NCBI GenBank assembly: GCA_963281255.1
Contig: OY725489.1
Coordinates: forward strand, 1,798,001-1,862,000
Direction of reading: 5' to 3'
DNA from: Aphrocallistes beatrix
Lineage: Eukaryota > Porifera > Hexactinellida > Sceptrulophora > Aphrocallistidae
DNA: 64,000 bases
In this document: positions 1-12,796 of the stretch, in pieces
Layout: each line of letters begins with the position of its first letter
How positions within the stretch are numbered: the first letter of the stretch is position 1
The notes under the pieces: model-generated
Told to the model about the DNA's origin: nothing
The model's input: only the letters and a program-made list of their open reading frames with translations
The model's database searches: none
Made by a program: the position numbers and the translations under genes

Positions 1-147
1 GTAGATTGGTTTTAGAAAGTAAAACCAACCCTGAATTCGAATCTGTTTGTGCTCCTGTACTTTATATTGGTTCTCCAATCCTTATAATACACGTAGTATG
101 CGTAGGTGCACCTTCTAAAATGACAAGGTGCACCCTTCTAAAATGGA

Positions 148-291
148 CAGCCGCTTATTTGAGCCAAGTCTCTAGGAACGGAATGGTTCCCATACATAGA
201 AGTTAATACTAAATTTCATCGGTTAATTGGGAGCTTAATCGGGACAAAATATGCGGGACCAAAGTGTCCCGATTAAGCGGAGTCACCTGTA
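148..291. repeat. Truncated pogo/Tigger-type MITE
   Basis: The right end (cggagtcacctgta) and the middle match the element at 50952-51139. The left terminus is missing. The rest of positions 1-566 holds nothing else I can recognise. Confidence 0.55.
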
Positions 292-566
292 CATACTAAA
301 TGGTTTAATTTTGCAGGTGTTTGAATAATTCATTTTAATATTTAAGCAGAACTACAATTGTGTCACTGGGTCAGATAAGTTGTAGTTAATTTCACTTAAC
401 GTATTTAGAGCTATATACCAGATTCCTCAGTTATATCCTATATCTAAAATTTTCTTCCTACGATGAGACATTAGCTCGTCGAGTCCAGTTAGACACTCAC
501 TCCTGACTATTGTAGAACTATACCAGACATAGCTGTTCCTCACATCTCAACATCTCAATAGCATAC

Positions 567-1631
567 ATGTTTGAGTTTGATCAAATGGAAAGAGGGCTAG
601 GCCTCCTAAAAAGGAGACAGATCTTCAACGCCTTCAAACTTTCAGTGGCCATCACGTTTGTCCTCGTAACTGGCGGTTATTATGCATTAAAGATCCATGA
701 AGAAGACGGTATTGTATAAAGTTTTATGTCATGTTTACTGCCTTCAATTCAATGATTCTATGACTCATCTTCTTACCATTTAACAGTATTAAACTGGTTA
801 ATAATTCCTATGATCTTCCCAATAAAATAGCTTAAACCTTGAATTGAGTAAGAAACATCGCAAGGCATAAAACGAGATATCTTTTTACTACTAAGGCAGC
901 TCAATCATCTAGTTATTATATAATACTATAGGGTTGATTGGAGAAATATTTAATTTTGAATTACAAAACGAATTCCAGATTAATGTTTCTCTTTTCTAGA
1001 GTTTCGATACAAAGTTAAGAAGAACTACCCTAAACTCTTGGAAAGTAAGAATTGGATAAAAGTGTTTGTAACTTCTGATTATTCTATTTTTATCTGCAAA
1101 TGCTGGCAACATGGAATGTAAGAAAAGTATTCATTTCAGTTAGTGAGAGAAACCGAGAGAACCTATCTGGATTTTAAAAATCTAGGCATCTATTTTACTA
1201 AATTCAATTTATATTCATTTGTTTATTTCTTTGTTATTATATACACTGCATTGCTTGGCCAAAAGTATTCAAACACCATATTGCTTTGCATCATAAATAA
1301 AAACGAATCAATCTATGGATCTCGAATCAATCTATGGATCTCATTCAAACCATGACAGCTACTGAAAATCTGACATCAAATTCGAAATATCCACACTAGA
1401 ATTACTTAGTTTAGAAGTTTCTATAAATTGTGAATGCAAAATACTCAGACATCCATATCTGGCTGACTAGATATGCAATATATATAAGTTCTACTAGACT
1501 TGTACATACTCGTATTTATGAGCTATATCTATTCTTTAGAGTACTACGACCTAATAGAGACTCAAGGCTACCCAATGAGAGAACTAGACAGGAAAAAGTG
1601 GCGTGCTGAGCATCCAGAAGATTACAAGTGA
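567..1631 (+). CDS. Small single-pass membrane protein, mitochondrial type, three exons
   Basis: Exons 567-708, 1000-1044 and 1540-1631 join in frame (phase 1 at both junctions) through GT-AG introns (donors gtattg and gtaaga, acceptors ttctag and ctttag). They give about 92 residues. The N-terminus is charged (MFEFDQMERGLGLLKRRQ). One hydrophobic segment follows at about residues 21-43 (AFKLSVAITFVLVTGGYYAL), then a very basic and acidic tail rich in Tyr, Lys and Glu that ends in EHPEDYK. A short positive N-terminus, one membrane helix and a charged tail are typical of small respiratory-chain subunits. The layout loosely recalls cytochrome c oxidase subunit 6C, but I do not recognise a diagnostic motif, so no name is given. 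The exon chain rests on frame continuity and splice consensus only. Confidence 0.5.
1244..1425. repeat. Half copy of a Tc1-type MITE in intron 2
   Basis: The terminal sequence with ggccaaaagtattcaaacac matches the left end of the complete element at 55002-55493. It is preceded by TA. A 19 bp direct duplication (atcaatctatggatctc) lies inside. Only one end is present. Confidence 0.5.
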
Positions 1632-2809
1632 TTACATCATTCGAATAAATACTAATTTGTGAATACCATTAAGGTATTAGTCTGGTGCTACTTTGTGCTT
1701 TCAAGACTAGTTTTTGGGAACTACCTTTAGTCCAGGCTAGGCGATATGTTAAAGATACTTAGTGCATTTTGTTATAAAGCATGACACTTTCCATACAACT
1801 AGATTGAACCAGCATCCGTTTGTCTGAATAACAGGTTACAAGTTTACAAATTTGTCCAACTTTTAAATCATGTCCCACCAATTTTAGTAGCGATATTCGC
1901 AATCTGCATCTAATTTCCGTCAATTTAATTTAATGGGTCACATGAACCGATTCAGACTACCTTTGAGAATGAGATGTTGTGAAATTCCAAACTTGCTAAT
2001 CATTGCCATGGACGAAAAGTTGGATGAATGCCATTAGTTTGGCACAGAGGCATAGCCAAGGTGGTGCGCGATGGTCCAGCGCTACCGGCATGTATTGTAG
2101 TACCAATAAAATTGACGGCTTACTTATATATCGGCCGCCGATACTATCGGCTAGCCGATATATAAGCAAATCTCGCCGATATTTAAGTATTCGCTAAAAC
2201 TATAAGTTATAGAGCTTAGCCTTAGCGATTAAAAACAGCAGTTTCCTATAGCTTTATAATACAATATTTAGAGCTAAAACCTTGGATTATGAGATATCCC
2301 TTGCCAAAAACAGAATATCGTCGAAATTGAATATTTTTAAGAAAATTTCTCAAAAAAATAATTTTCAGAATCGGGTCAAAATAAACGTATGAAGTTCGAA
2401 AATGTACTGTTGAGTTTTATTATTGGTGTTAAAGCTCATTTTTATTGATTTTAAGATGAAAATCCGCATCTTTTGTTGAATATACTACGATGTCATTTTT
2501 AACAGAAAACTTGTCTTCCGAAATTGGAACTTTCTTGGACTTTTGATATGTTTTCAAGGATGCCTTTGACTATCTTTACTGATATTGTCTTGTTTATATA
2601 TTTTTCGGGTTTTCGTCGATTACTCCTTGACTGACTAGATTATCAACGAGCGAATTTGAACTCCTCTGTACTTGCAATCCTCGCAAGTTTTAGCATTTCA
2701 ATGAACCAAAGCATAGCATCGAATTTGTAGTATCCAAGTATCAGTATGATCAACCTGTACATCCTTACTATTAAAACTCGATTGTTATTTGTGTATATAT
2801 ATATATATA
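1632..2809. other. Intergenic, AT-rich, no gene recognised
   Basis: No coding or splice pattern is visible. A short imperfect inverted repeat around cggccgccgatactatcggc lies near 2120-2170. A lone stub of the Helitron-like family A terminus (tccttactattaaaactcg) lies at 2762-2780, followed by a TA run. Confidence 0.4.
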
Positions 2810-3266
2810 CAGTACCCGGACAAAAGTATTCGACCACCATGAAAACCTCCATACAAATAGTATTAAAGTGGGTCTATTTATAATGGAATATGTACTCAAA
2901 CTGTAAGAAATATTATATTTTTGATTTCTAATTCGTAAACTACACATCCAAATTACCCATTTTTGAAGCTTTCAACACAAATACTAGTTCCAATGTAGAA
3001 AATTATCAACGTGTGCCACTTTGTGTCACTAATCGCCATCATATTTAATGGCCCTGACTAGGGACAAGTAGCATCAGGCATCGGAGGTAGATTTTTTTAA
3101 AACTTGGTAGTTAGCAATTGAGTTGAAGCTCTCAATTATGAGTAATTAGAATGTGTAGATTATGAATTTGAGATCAAAAGTAGAGTATTTCTTACAGTTT
3201 GAGTACATATTTCAATGTCGATAAACCCACTTGAATACTATTTGTATGGCGGTTTTCGTGGTGGTA
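2810..3266. repeat. Tc1/mariner-type MITE, right end replaced
   Basis: Left terminus cagtacccggacaaaagt after TA. The right part carries the inverted copy (tactatttgtatggcggttt) and stops at about 3266, where a family B Helitron-like copy begins. A second copy is at 25156-25843. Confidence 0.6.
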
Positions 3267-3269
3267 CTA

Positions 3270-4069
3270 TCTTATATATTAAAACGCTAGGATTTTTTGT
3301 TTGTTTTTGTTTGTCCGAATTGATTGAAGAATTGGCAAGTCGTAGAGATACGAAAATTGGCATGTACTCGTAGGTGTCAAATGATGAATCTAGGATTAAG
3401 TTCGAAAATCTAAGCGAAATTTTCACACCTTTTCTATACAATACTATGTACGGCTTCACTCTCACAATAGAAATCATTGTACGACACTATTGTAGGCTGT
3501 CATTGTTATTAATACTTCAAAGCAATAACTTTTAAAGATATCTCAATAATATTATAGTATATAACAATAAAAAAGGTTATGTGTATATTTTCACACCTTT
3601 ATATACATATTTTCACACGATTTGACGAACTTTGAAAATTATGCTAGAAACTAGCTTCCAACGGTTGACATGGGCTTTTTAGGGGTGTAGATTTCGAATA
3701 TCATATTTTCAGATCGATATGATAAATTATTTGTTTACTTTTGTTTATTTTAGATACATAAAGTAAACAAATTACAAAAATAGGCTAGAGACTAGCTTCC
3801 AACTGTTGACATGGGCTTTTTGGGGGTGTAGATTTCGAATATCATATTTTCAGATCGATATGATAATTTATTTGTTTACTTTTGTTTATTTTAGATAGAT
3901 AAAGTAAACAAATTACAAAAATAGGCTAGAGACTAGCTTCCAACGGTTGACATGGGCTTTTTAGGGGTGTAGAATTCGAATATTATATTGCTAGATTGAG
4001 TAACTCCACGCGCCCGCAGGGCGACTCTGCGGACACGCAGTGTCCGCAAGCAAGCGAAGCGCACTTGTA
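3270..4069 (+). mobile_element. Helitron-like non-autonomous element, family B, complete copy
   Basis: Starts TCTTATATATTAAAACG and ends in a GC-rich block (cgcccgcagggcg, then gcggacacgcagtgtccgc, then a Ctt-gcgaagc stem) before CTTGTA. Inside are about three tandem units of roughly 141 bp, each beginning near gctagagactagcttccaac (about 3645, 3784 and 3925). There is no coding capacity and no terminal inverted repeat, and a TA run follows. The TC start and the hairpin-bearing 3' end suggest Helitron/Helentron kin; the class is inferred. Confidence 0.55.
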
Positions 4070-4886
4070 TATATATATATATATATAATGTCACTGTTGC
4101 TCAATAGCAACGACATTTCAACTCAGGAATGTGATACATTCCATTTAAATACCTGGAATTATTGCGTTAACATCTCTATAGGTAACTGAGGATAGCTCTT
4201 ATTATGTGAAATAATCGATTTATGTAGAACTAAAGCATGGCAACGACAGCAAGTTCAGATTTTGATAACAATGCCAATCCATTTTCAAAATTAGTCAGAA
4301 ATCCGCTCGCGCACGTATGGCCCATCAAATTGAAAGAAATGCTTGACTTCTAAAATGATTCTAAAAGTTTAATCTGTCTGTATGAAAAATTTCATGCTTA
4401 AAACCTCCATTTAAATATCACAAAGTCTTTAATATATCCATTTCAAACAAATTTGTCAGTCCACGATGCTTAAACTTATCTCATTAACACGATTGATTCC
4501 CTTTTCTTATTCCCACTTCGAATTATTCCTTTCTATAAATTCGAACTTTTTCTAGAGGAGCAATATTTTCGAACAATTTCTCATTTTTCCATTATCAGTC
4601 GAACTACGTATTTTACTAAAACTGCAAAGAACCATCTCTTAAATTCAAAATTCCAACAATTTAACCTCATTACCACCATACTTACATTTGGCCTTCAGAG
4701 CTGAAAGCTGAATTAAACTACCTTTAAATATGTACACTGTACAGGTAAGTAGATTATTCTCCTATAATATGCATGTCTGAGAATATCTTTAGTTTATTTA
4801 CTAAGTAGTATTTGTATTAGAACCCACCTCGGGTTTGTACTAGCTCTGAATTATCTAGCATCTATTAGATTGAGTTAGTTATCACA

Positions 4887-7800
4887 ATGTTTTTAACATT
4901 TCTGAAACTTTCACAACTCAAATATATTATTCCTGTAACACAAGTGTACAAGATGCTTTCTACCGCTACTCCCAACTACAATAGTCCTGTACTATCGAGT
5001 AAGAATGGTTCTACTGGATTCTTAATCCTGAACCGACCCAAGTTCTTGAATGCTCTCAATTTGGATATGCTAAACACAATGCCCTCCATCCTATTAGAAT
5101 GGGAGAAAGATGACGAATTTAAAGCTATCGTTATGAAAGGGAAGGAAAAGAAAGTGTTCTGTGCAGGAGGAGACATGAAGGCGATACTTGATAGAGATAA
5201 TATTTTGATACGCGACCTCCCTTTTAAAGCTCTCTCTACAGAATATTCGATGGGTACATTTTAAATAGAACACTTTTAATTGCTTGCATCACTACACATT
5301 TAGTCATCTACACATGAGAGATAGACAAATTTAGAACGCCTGAGAACGGAATAGCTTGGAAGAAAATTAGCATTTAAGGTTCATCTCGATATAAACCCAT
5401 TTTAAGTTGACTTAAAATATATTTATATTGGTAAAGAACTTTAGCCAGGCTATATGCATTCGTGTTTGCATAGTGGTCCAGTAGTAAATGCGTGTGTAGC
5501 GAGCGCTCGGGACAGCTAAAATGTACCTATTCTCCCATTGCGCTGAGAGGTCTGCGGACACTTTATGGTAGCCCTCAGTCGCCATTTGTGTAACTCATCC
5601 CTTCATCAAATAAAAAATTATATCCAAATTTGACATTCTGAATCCATCACCCATGGCATAAACTGTTTAAAGCTAGTCTCTAATCCAGGGGTCGGCAGGC
5701 CTAACATCCCTATGTCATCATCATCAATGAGATTTTTGATTGCTTTAAATATATTGACACCAGTAGAACTATTCTTTAGTGAAACGTAATTTCAAAATTT
5801 GCATTGATTCCTCTTATAAACACAGCAACTTGGGAGTATCAGTCAGTCGGTGCTCTCATCTAGTGCAATGGTAAAGAGCTCAAATTAGTGGCACGTTTTT
5901 GAAATAATAGCTTAATATCTGAAGCTAAGTCTTCAACCCTACGAGTACCATTTCGCACAGAAAGAATGATATTAGCAAAAAGATCTCTTTTCTCCGAACA
6001 TACAATATCTACTACTACTGCCCAGTTGCAATCCTTCCCAAATTCACTATTGGTGAATGGCTTTGTTCTTTTTCCAATAACTTGACTAACAGCAAAGCTT
6101 GTATTATTATCACACTCGTTTCTATGTCTTATGAAAGTACCATGTTGCTGAGTCAAAGACCTTTACAGAGATACTATATTATTCTTACGTGCACACCAGG
6201 AAGAGAATCGAATTTCACAGAATGTTTCGTCAAGTAGTGTCGTTTTAAGTTGCACTCCTTTAATATTGGAATTTTCCATGCATGATGAAGAAATATTGTT
6301 CCACCCAAATATAAGACAAGCGGACTTAGCTTGCTTGCGCTGCACGGCTGGCGGACACTTTGTGTCCGCCAGAGGCGCCCTTCATGCGCCTAGGCTCACA
6401 TTGATTAACTATAAGATAGTTAACATAAATACGTTCGTCTTACTGTTATAATCGATATCACTCGAAATCACCAAATTTGACAAAAAAAAATTTTTAATGA
6501 ATATTGATGACGTCATACCAGAGTGATGAGTTATCATTTTTTGATGATAGTTGTATCATATATGAGATATATTAATATACACATTCTATTAAAATTTCAG
6601 CCTTCTACTTATATCACCTAAAATGGTGAGTTATAGCCGAAAAACTGAAATTTCTAATTATAAAAAAAGTGACAATGATGTCATAATTCCACGATGAGTC
6701 GACATTTCGTCTGAGGTCGGAACTTAGTGGAGCCATAGCCAAAAGACCCCCACATGCCAAAAATCAGCTTCCTGTGCTTGGCAGTTTCTTCAATCAATTC
6801 GTTACATATATATATATATATCATTATGTAGATTTCAAATTTCAAACTCTAAAATGAATATACAGTCGACTCCGCTTAATAGGGCCACTGTTTAATCGGG
6901 TCAGCCGCTTAATCGGGCCACTTCTGGCAGGACCGGAATAGCTCTCACACATAGAAGCTAATACAAAATATTTTCGGTTAATAGGGTCCTCCGCTTAATC
7001 GGGGCAAAATGTCCTCTGACCGATGTGGCCCTATTAAGCGGAGTCGACTGTATTCCGATTGGAGCATTGACATTTCGTGTCCTACTACTTAGTCACTTAA
7101 TGGTGCTGCACTATCGGTCTGTCGACCGACATATTTTAAATTTCTATGCATTCGAATTACCCATTTTAGAAGAATTCGACTCAATTGACTCTTATTGAGA
7201 TAATAGCTTAATATTTAGCAAATTCCTTTTGTCATGAACCTATTTTTCATCTCCAGTTTTTAATTCATGATTAACCGTAGATGAATGACATTTTTTAAAA
7301 GTAGAGAATTAGAAAGCAATCAACCGTTTCTTAAATATCCCTAGGCATCCGCAGGGCTACTCTACGGACACACAGCGTCCGCAAGCAAGCGAAGTGCGCT
7401 TGTAAAGTATTATACCTAATGTGGAAATTTCATTCAGGAAATTTCAGACATTTCCAACGATTAATAAAAATCATTGTACGATACTATTGTAGGCTGTCAT
7501 TGTTTTTAATACTTCAAAGCAATAACTTTATAAAGAGGTCTCAATTGTACAAGTATTATAGTGTATAGCAATAAAAAAGTATATTTTCACACCTTTATAT
7601 ACATATTTTAGCACCATTTGATGAACTTTTTTAAAAATCGCTAGAGACTAGCTTCCAACGGTTAACATGGGGTTTTAGGGGTATAGATTTCGAAAATTAT
7701 ATTTTCACATCTGTATGATAAATTATTTGTTTACTTTTGTTTACAATAGATACATAAAATAACAAATCTCAAAAAATATGCTAGAAACTAGGTTTCAACG

Positions 7801-9800
7801 GTTGACATGGGTTTTTGAGGCTGTAGATTTCGAATGTCGTATTTTCGAGTAAATATGATAATTAATTTGTTTGCTTTTGTTTAAAATAGATACATAAAGT
7901 AAACTAATCTCAAGAACATGCTAGAGACTTGCTTTCAAAGGTTGACATGGGGTTTTTAGGGGTATATATAGAAATTTATATTTACGGATCTAGTATATGA
8001 GAAATCATTGTTAACTTTTGTTTACAATATTTAAATAAAGTAAACAAATTCCTAAAATAGACTAGATTGAGTAACTCTAGGCGCTGTAGGGTGAATCTAT
8101 GGACACAAAGTGTCCGCAAGCCGAGCAGCGCAAGCAAGCGAAGTGCTTGTTTTTCTTAAAATTCAAGCATTTTCTAAGAATTTGCCAAGTTCTAAGAAAA
8201 ATTCTAAGAATTTGACTTTAGAACTTTAGCGAACAACACAATACAAGTAAAACTTAATATTTCAAGAATTTTACTTAAATGTTGACAATTTCTTATAATC
8301 TAGTGAAATTCTAAGAATTTCAGTTTAGAACTTTAGTGAATGAGGCCCCTCCCCTGGATTCTGAATGACTCATACATTTTGACATATTTTGAGAAAAGGT
8401 GTAAAATTTTTCAGAATTTGGACCCAGGTTCAAATCTCCACCATATATGGAATATATGACCCAAATTTGATGCAATCTGGCCCAATATAATTTCCAGGAG
8501 CGAGCAGATGTACGGACGTCGCACGCCGATCATGACATAAGGCATCTTCTATACTAGGAGCTGCATAAAACCATACCTGATGATAAAATACCGAAATTAA
8601 TCGCTCATTTCCTACCCTTAGAATCACAAAATTTCTCCCCTTTTGAGAACCTCTGGCTCGACTACTTTTCAACGGTTGAATCATAGGTGATAAATTCTAA
8701 ATATCGAAATGGAGAGAATATTGCGACTATTTCGATGCTAATTTTTGAACTGGTGGTTATGTTTTTTAAGGGAGAGAGTTGCCCAAAGTGTGACTGAAGC
8801 AGACACAAAGTGCCCGCAGGTGTGCAGCGAAAGTGAACAAAGTGGGCTTAAAAGTAAATAAAATATGCTCATGGGAAGTATAAACGAACATAGTTGTCGC
8901 CAGCCTCACAAGAAGGGAAACGCTTTTATTTATTAATTATATCATATAAAATCTATTATCGAGACTTTATTTGAAGTTTGTTCTCCTTTAGTACATTTGA
9001 TCTCTCTACTTCGCACACCATGTATATCTCTGATGCAGGGAATAACGATGGGTGCTGGGATAGGCATATCTTATCACTGTCACTATCGGATTGCAACTGA
9101 TAACACAGTGTGTGCAGTACCAGAAACAGCCATTGGATTCTTTCCAGATGTCGGAGCTACATTCTACCTCCCGAGGTTACCTGGAGCCCTGGGGATGTAC
9201 CTGGGTCTGACAGGGAATCAACTCATTGGGAGAGATGTCGTAACATCCGGTCTAGCAACTCACTTTATCTCCTCAGATAGAATCGAATCGTTTGAACAAG
9301 ATTTAACTGATGTGAATAGCAGTGAGGGTGTTGAGTCAGTGGTTGAAAACTATTGTTCCAACGAAAAAACTCCTTTTAAATTCGAACAACATTGGGATAA
9401 GATGCGCTATGCATTTAGTGCATTGACTGTTGAAGAAGTGCTAGAACGTTTGAAAGAGTTGGAAGATGAGTGGTGCAATGAAGCAAGAGATAAACTGCTA
9501 ACACTGTCTCCTACTGCGCTGAAAGTAACGCACCGTGCTATTACTCTCGGTGCCGAACTCTCTCTCAAAGATTGTCTCAGAATGGAGTGCAACTTGACTC
9601 TCAATTTCCTGAAGCATAAAGACGTGTTTGAAGGAGTGAGGAGTGTTTTGGTGGAGAAGAAAAAGTCTGGAAGTAACTGGGAACCTCCTACATTGGAGGA
9701 GGTTACTCCTGATATTGTTAGTTCTTACTTTGATGGGACGAGAGGTCAAGAAATCCCATTTTATCAGACATCAGATTTGAATCAGAATACAGATGATTAG
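4887..9800 (+). CDS. HIBCH: 3-hydroxyisobutyryl-CoA hydrolase, mitochondrial
   Basis: Hydrolyses 3-hydroxyisobutyryl-CoA in mitochondrial valine catabolism. Exon 1 is 4887-5253 and exon 2 is 8992-9800, joined in phase 1 (G+TA gives Val) by a 3.7 kb GT-AG intron. They give 391 residues, close to the 386 of human HIBCH. The first Met opens a Leu/Lys-rich leader without acidic residues, fitting a mitochondrial presequence; a second Met at 4953 is an alternative start. Crotonase-fold landmarks are the substrate loop KVFCAGGDMKAI, the oxyanion segment GITMGAGIGIS and the HIBCH signature PETAIGFFPDVGA, which carries the catalytic Glu and Asp positions known from the human enzyme. The C-terminal HIBCH helices (SLKDCLRMECNL, KDVFEGVRSVLVEKK) are intact. 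No break is seen, so the gene looks functional. The intron holds hAT, Helitron-like and pogo-type repeats. Confidence 0.93.
5684..6160 (-). pseudogene. hAT transposase fragment (ZBED/GTF2IRD2-like) in the HIBCH intron
   Basis: The minus frame 6156-5860 reads KPFTNSEFGKDC and LFANIILSVRNGTRRVEDL, followed downstream by a (S/A)LDEST(D) match. This is the layout of hAT transposases of the ZBED/GTF2IRD2 group around the first catalytic Asp. The low-coordinate edge near 5684 (caggggtcggcaggcc) looks like a hAT terminus. Only this part of the transposase remains. Confidence 0.5.
6316..6815 (-). mobile_element. Helitron-like non-autonomous element, family A
   Basis: On the + strand it begins with the GC-rich triple-hairpin block (acaagcggacttagcttg, then gcggacactttgtgtccgc) and ends near cttcaatcaattcgttac followed by a TA run. 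This is the order seen in the copies at 12797, 14383, 14890, 15423 and 47126. The sequence is non-coding; the short open frames across it are incidental. Confidence 0.55.
6863..7050. repeat. pogo/Tigger-type MITE, complete, 188 bp
   Basis: Inverted termini cagtcgactccgcttaat and the reverse complement, flanked by TA on both sides. Nearly identical to the copy at 61537-61724, with a few substitutions and the same length. Confidence 0.8.
7340..8150 (+). mobile_element. Helitron-like family B fragments
   Basis: A 3' terminal piece (about 7340-7403, ending gaagtgcgcttgtaa) is followed by a second copy lacking its 5' end (about 7461-8150). The second copy has the internal tandem units (gctagagactagcttccaac and kin) and a decayed GC-rich end. 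Another remnant of the GC-rich end is at about 8800-8850. All lie in the HIBCH intron. Confidence 0.5.
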
Positions 9801-10056
9801 CCGAAGCTGTATATTTTTCTATATTATGATGTGCTAGAGAACATTTTCTAATATTCGATATACGTATATTCTCTTTAATTAGTTATACTAAATAGAATTG
9901 CATATGTATATAGTATATTTACTATGTCTACAATTAAAGCACAAATTTAAACTACTTACAATGAAACAATCAATTCAAAATTTTGTGTCTTGAAAGAATT
10001 GGTTACAGAACTACGCTACTTAGATCCCTACAATAAGGATCCAACTTGTAGTCACT

Positions 10057-10157
10057 AAAGTTATTGCACTCGAGGATTGGTCATGGGAACAAACAGGAAG
10101 TGTTCCACATGCACTTCCTGTTTGTTCCCATGACCAATCCTCGAGTGCGATAACTTT
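10057..10157. repeat. Near-perfect inverted repeat, about 46 bp arms
   Basis: The left arm (aaagttattgcactcgagg onward) is repeated in reverse complement after a loop of about 9 bp (ttccacatg region), with one mismatch seen. It lies about 260 bp beyond the HIBCH stop. A transcript would form one long hairpin. It may be a tiny MITE; no target duplication is evident. Confidence 0.75.
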
Positions 10158-10349
10158 ACCGCTACATCACAAAATTAGAGAGCAAGAATCTTATATTAGT
10201 ATTGAGGTTATATTATTTTTAAAACAGTCCGAACCATCAAGCTAGAATTAGCAAGAGTCAATAATCTTTAATAGCAAATCCTATACTGTTTGCAAGTTTT
10301 GCCACAAGAGGGCTATAAAAACTCGATTAATGTATATTTGTGTATATAT

Positions 10350-11362
10350 ACCGGGTGACCAATAAGTTATGTTACAAGCTTCATTGGGATATAATTTCTT
10401 ATACTCAAACAGTCTTAGTTATTATGGTCTTTAGAGATTGTAATTCGAATACTTTCAACGATTTAAAAATATGTTTCGAGTCTGAGACATAGAACTGTGT
10501 TTTGTATGGTGAATTTGGTGAATAAAAAATGTGTCCTGACACGCAGCGAAAATCGCAAATCAGGTCCCGCTGCTTCTGTATAAATTGTCTACATAATCGA
10601 TGTTCCATGACGATTTAACACCAGATACCTTTCATTCACCATAGAAATATTTCACGAATCCACTGAATTCATTTTCAGACATGAGAACAAGTTATTCATT
10701 CGCAGTTCAAATTAGGTATACGTATTTTGTAAAATTCCTTAAAATTGCACTTTGTTTCACATCACAAAAAAATCTGATCAAAATGGTCCTCAAAATGCAA
10801 TGATCTGAACATCGTATATTTCTAAAAATGGGAGTGTTCGAGGAAAATGTGTGTGCTAATCTTTCCTAGAATTTGAAGACTCTAGAGTCTAGAACAGTGT
10901 TTCTCAAACTAATTTAGCACACCGCCCCCTAATCAGGATTTCACTGTCGACACCGTCCCTCCCCTTATTCATGATCCGTAAGCCACCAACAGTGTAATTA
11001 TTGTATTAATTAGTCACGGGAAACCATTGACAGTGTGATTATTGTACTGTCTAGCTCTAACAACTACAGTGATGTTGAAATTTGTTTCAAAGATTGACCA
11101 TCAATATTCTGGAATACACATCGAGGTTCAAATATCGTAGATGTATTGCTAACAAAACACATTATCGCCCCCCCAACAACCTTTCAGCGCCCCCTGGGGG
11201 GCTCTATGGCCCACTTTGAGAATCACTGGTCTAGAAGATAATTCGAAAAGCAGTGGGCTCTGATTCGCGATTTTCGCTGCGTGGCCAGGACACATTTTTA
11301 GTGTGCTTCCTATATTATTATATTGAGCTCAAATTTTAATAGTTTGAGATAAACAATTGTTC
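10350..11362. repeat. Tc1-type repeat with inverted arms, right terminus lost
   Basis: Left terminus ccgggtgaccaataagtt after TA. Matching inverted segments lie at about 10528-10580 and 11246-11300 (acgcagcgaaaatcgc and its complement). The right terminus is missing. A hAT MITE sits inside at 10895-11228. Confidence 0.5.
10895..11228. repeat. hAT-type MITE with 8 bp target duplication
   Basis: Ends CAGTGTTTCTCAAAC and GAGAATCACTG are flanked on both sides by gtctagaa (10887-10894 and 11229-11236). 334 bp, non-coding. Related in its ends to 28992-29369. Confidence 0.85.
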
Positions 11363-11404
11363 TAGAAAGTGTTCAGTGTAGATGACTATACAAAACTATG
11401 CTAA

Positions 11405-11705
11405 TTAATTATGCTGACGTCATCATGATGACACAGCCAAAATTTTCATCCACAATTTTAATCCTACAAACTTTAATTGATGTAAGACAGACGTGCTAGA
11501 AGTGTGCTTCCAAATTCCTTGGATGGCATGTATTGTGTCATCATCCAAGGAATGTGGAAGCACACTTCTGGCCCGTCTGTGAGGGGCTTTTTTCCTCTCA
11601 AAACTCGCCATATTAAACACATTTAAAACTGCCAGACCCAGAAAGCTGATTTTTGGCATGTGTGAGTCTTTTGGCTATGCTCCACTAAGTTCTGAGCTCA
11701 GACTA
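11405..11705 (+). repeat. Helitron-like family A fragment with an inserted hairpin
   Basis: The right part (ctgccagacccagaaagctg to tctgagctcag) matches the 5' side of family A. A hairpin with arms of about 38 bp (11487-11580) interrupts it. Positions 11706-12177 show only AT-rich sequence and a TA run near 11934. Confidence 0.45.
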
Positions 11706-12177
11706 GGAACTTACATGAATTATATTACGAATACTTATATGGGCTGTGGTGCTAGGTTAAGACGAGAAAATACCCCTATAATTATGGAAACACCAAAACT
11801 GGATTGAAACTAACTTTAGTTCTATACACTAATGATTTTGGATAATTATAATATTAGAACTTGACATGATCTTGGATGTTGTTGAGTTGATTATGATATT
11901 ATATTAAGTTTCATATAGGCAGAGGAGATCTGATATATATATATATATAAGTGTAATTGAGTGAGTAGTTTATTTAAATTTACTTGTTATATCTATTCGA
12001 CGCTGATAATTTCAACAGATTTGTTCGAGATCAATCTCATGTGAGTTAACTTTGTTTTCATTAATGATTAGTATAACAATTTTAAAATATAATAGATGTT
12101 AGGGAATACGCCTATCACCCCAACAAATTTGCGAAAACAATTATTTTTGCAAATTTCGTCATTAGTTGCTACAAACT

Positions 12178-12768
12178 CGCTTCTCGCACTTGCGTAGCGC
12201 GGCAAGTGACCACTTCGTATCCGCAGGGTCGCCCCGCGTGCTCATGGGGACATCAACAAATTCAGAACTCCCTACGGGTGTCAAATATTGATTACTTTCA
12301 CTAATCCATTTAAATTGCTTACTTTATGAATCGATTGTAAACAAAAACAAATAGTTGTCAATATAAATTCAAAAAACGATATTTAGAATCTACACAGGTC
12401 AACATTTGAAAACTAGTTTATCGTAGCATATTTTTGAGATTTACGAGTATGTACTTGATGTCTCTATTGTAAACATAAGTAAACAACTAATTAATCATAG
12501 TTTCGAGAATACGATATTTGGAATCTACAGTCTATTCCCCTAAAAATCCCTGATCAATCGTTGATAGTCGATAGCATACTGTGATAGTGAAGCCATATAC
12601 ATATATTGTATAGAAAAGGTGTGAAAATTCCGCTTATATTTTCAACCTTCATCGTAGATTCATCATTTGACACCTACATGCCAATTTTCATATCTCTACA
12701 ATTGCCAATTCTTCAATCAGTACGGACAAACACAAAAATATCCTAGCGTTTTAATACATAAGATATGA
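12178..12768 (-). mobile_element. Helitron-like family B copy, reversed
   Basis: On the + strand it runs from a decayed GC-rich end (cgcacttgcgtagcgcgg) to cctagcgttttaatacataa, the reverse complement of the family B 5' start. Internal units are fewer and more diverged than in 3270-4069. Confidence 0.5.
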
Positions 12769-12796
12769 GAACCTTTTCAGTGTAACAAGCGCGCTT

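Noticed and set aside
567-1631. Naming the small three-exon gene COX6C
   Set aside because: Only general layout agrees (basic N-terminus, one membrane helix, charged tail). No diagnostic residues could be matched with confidence.
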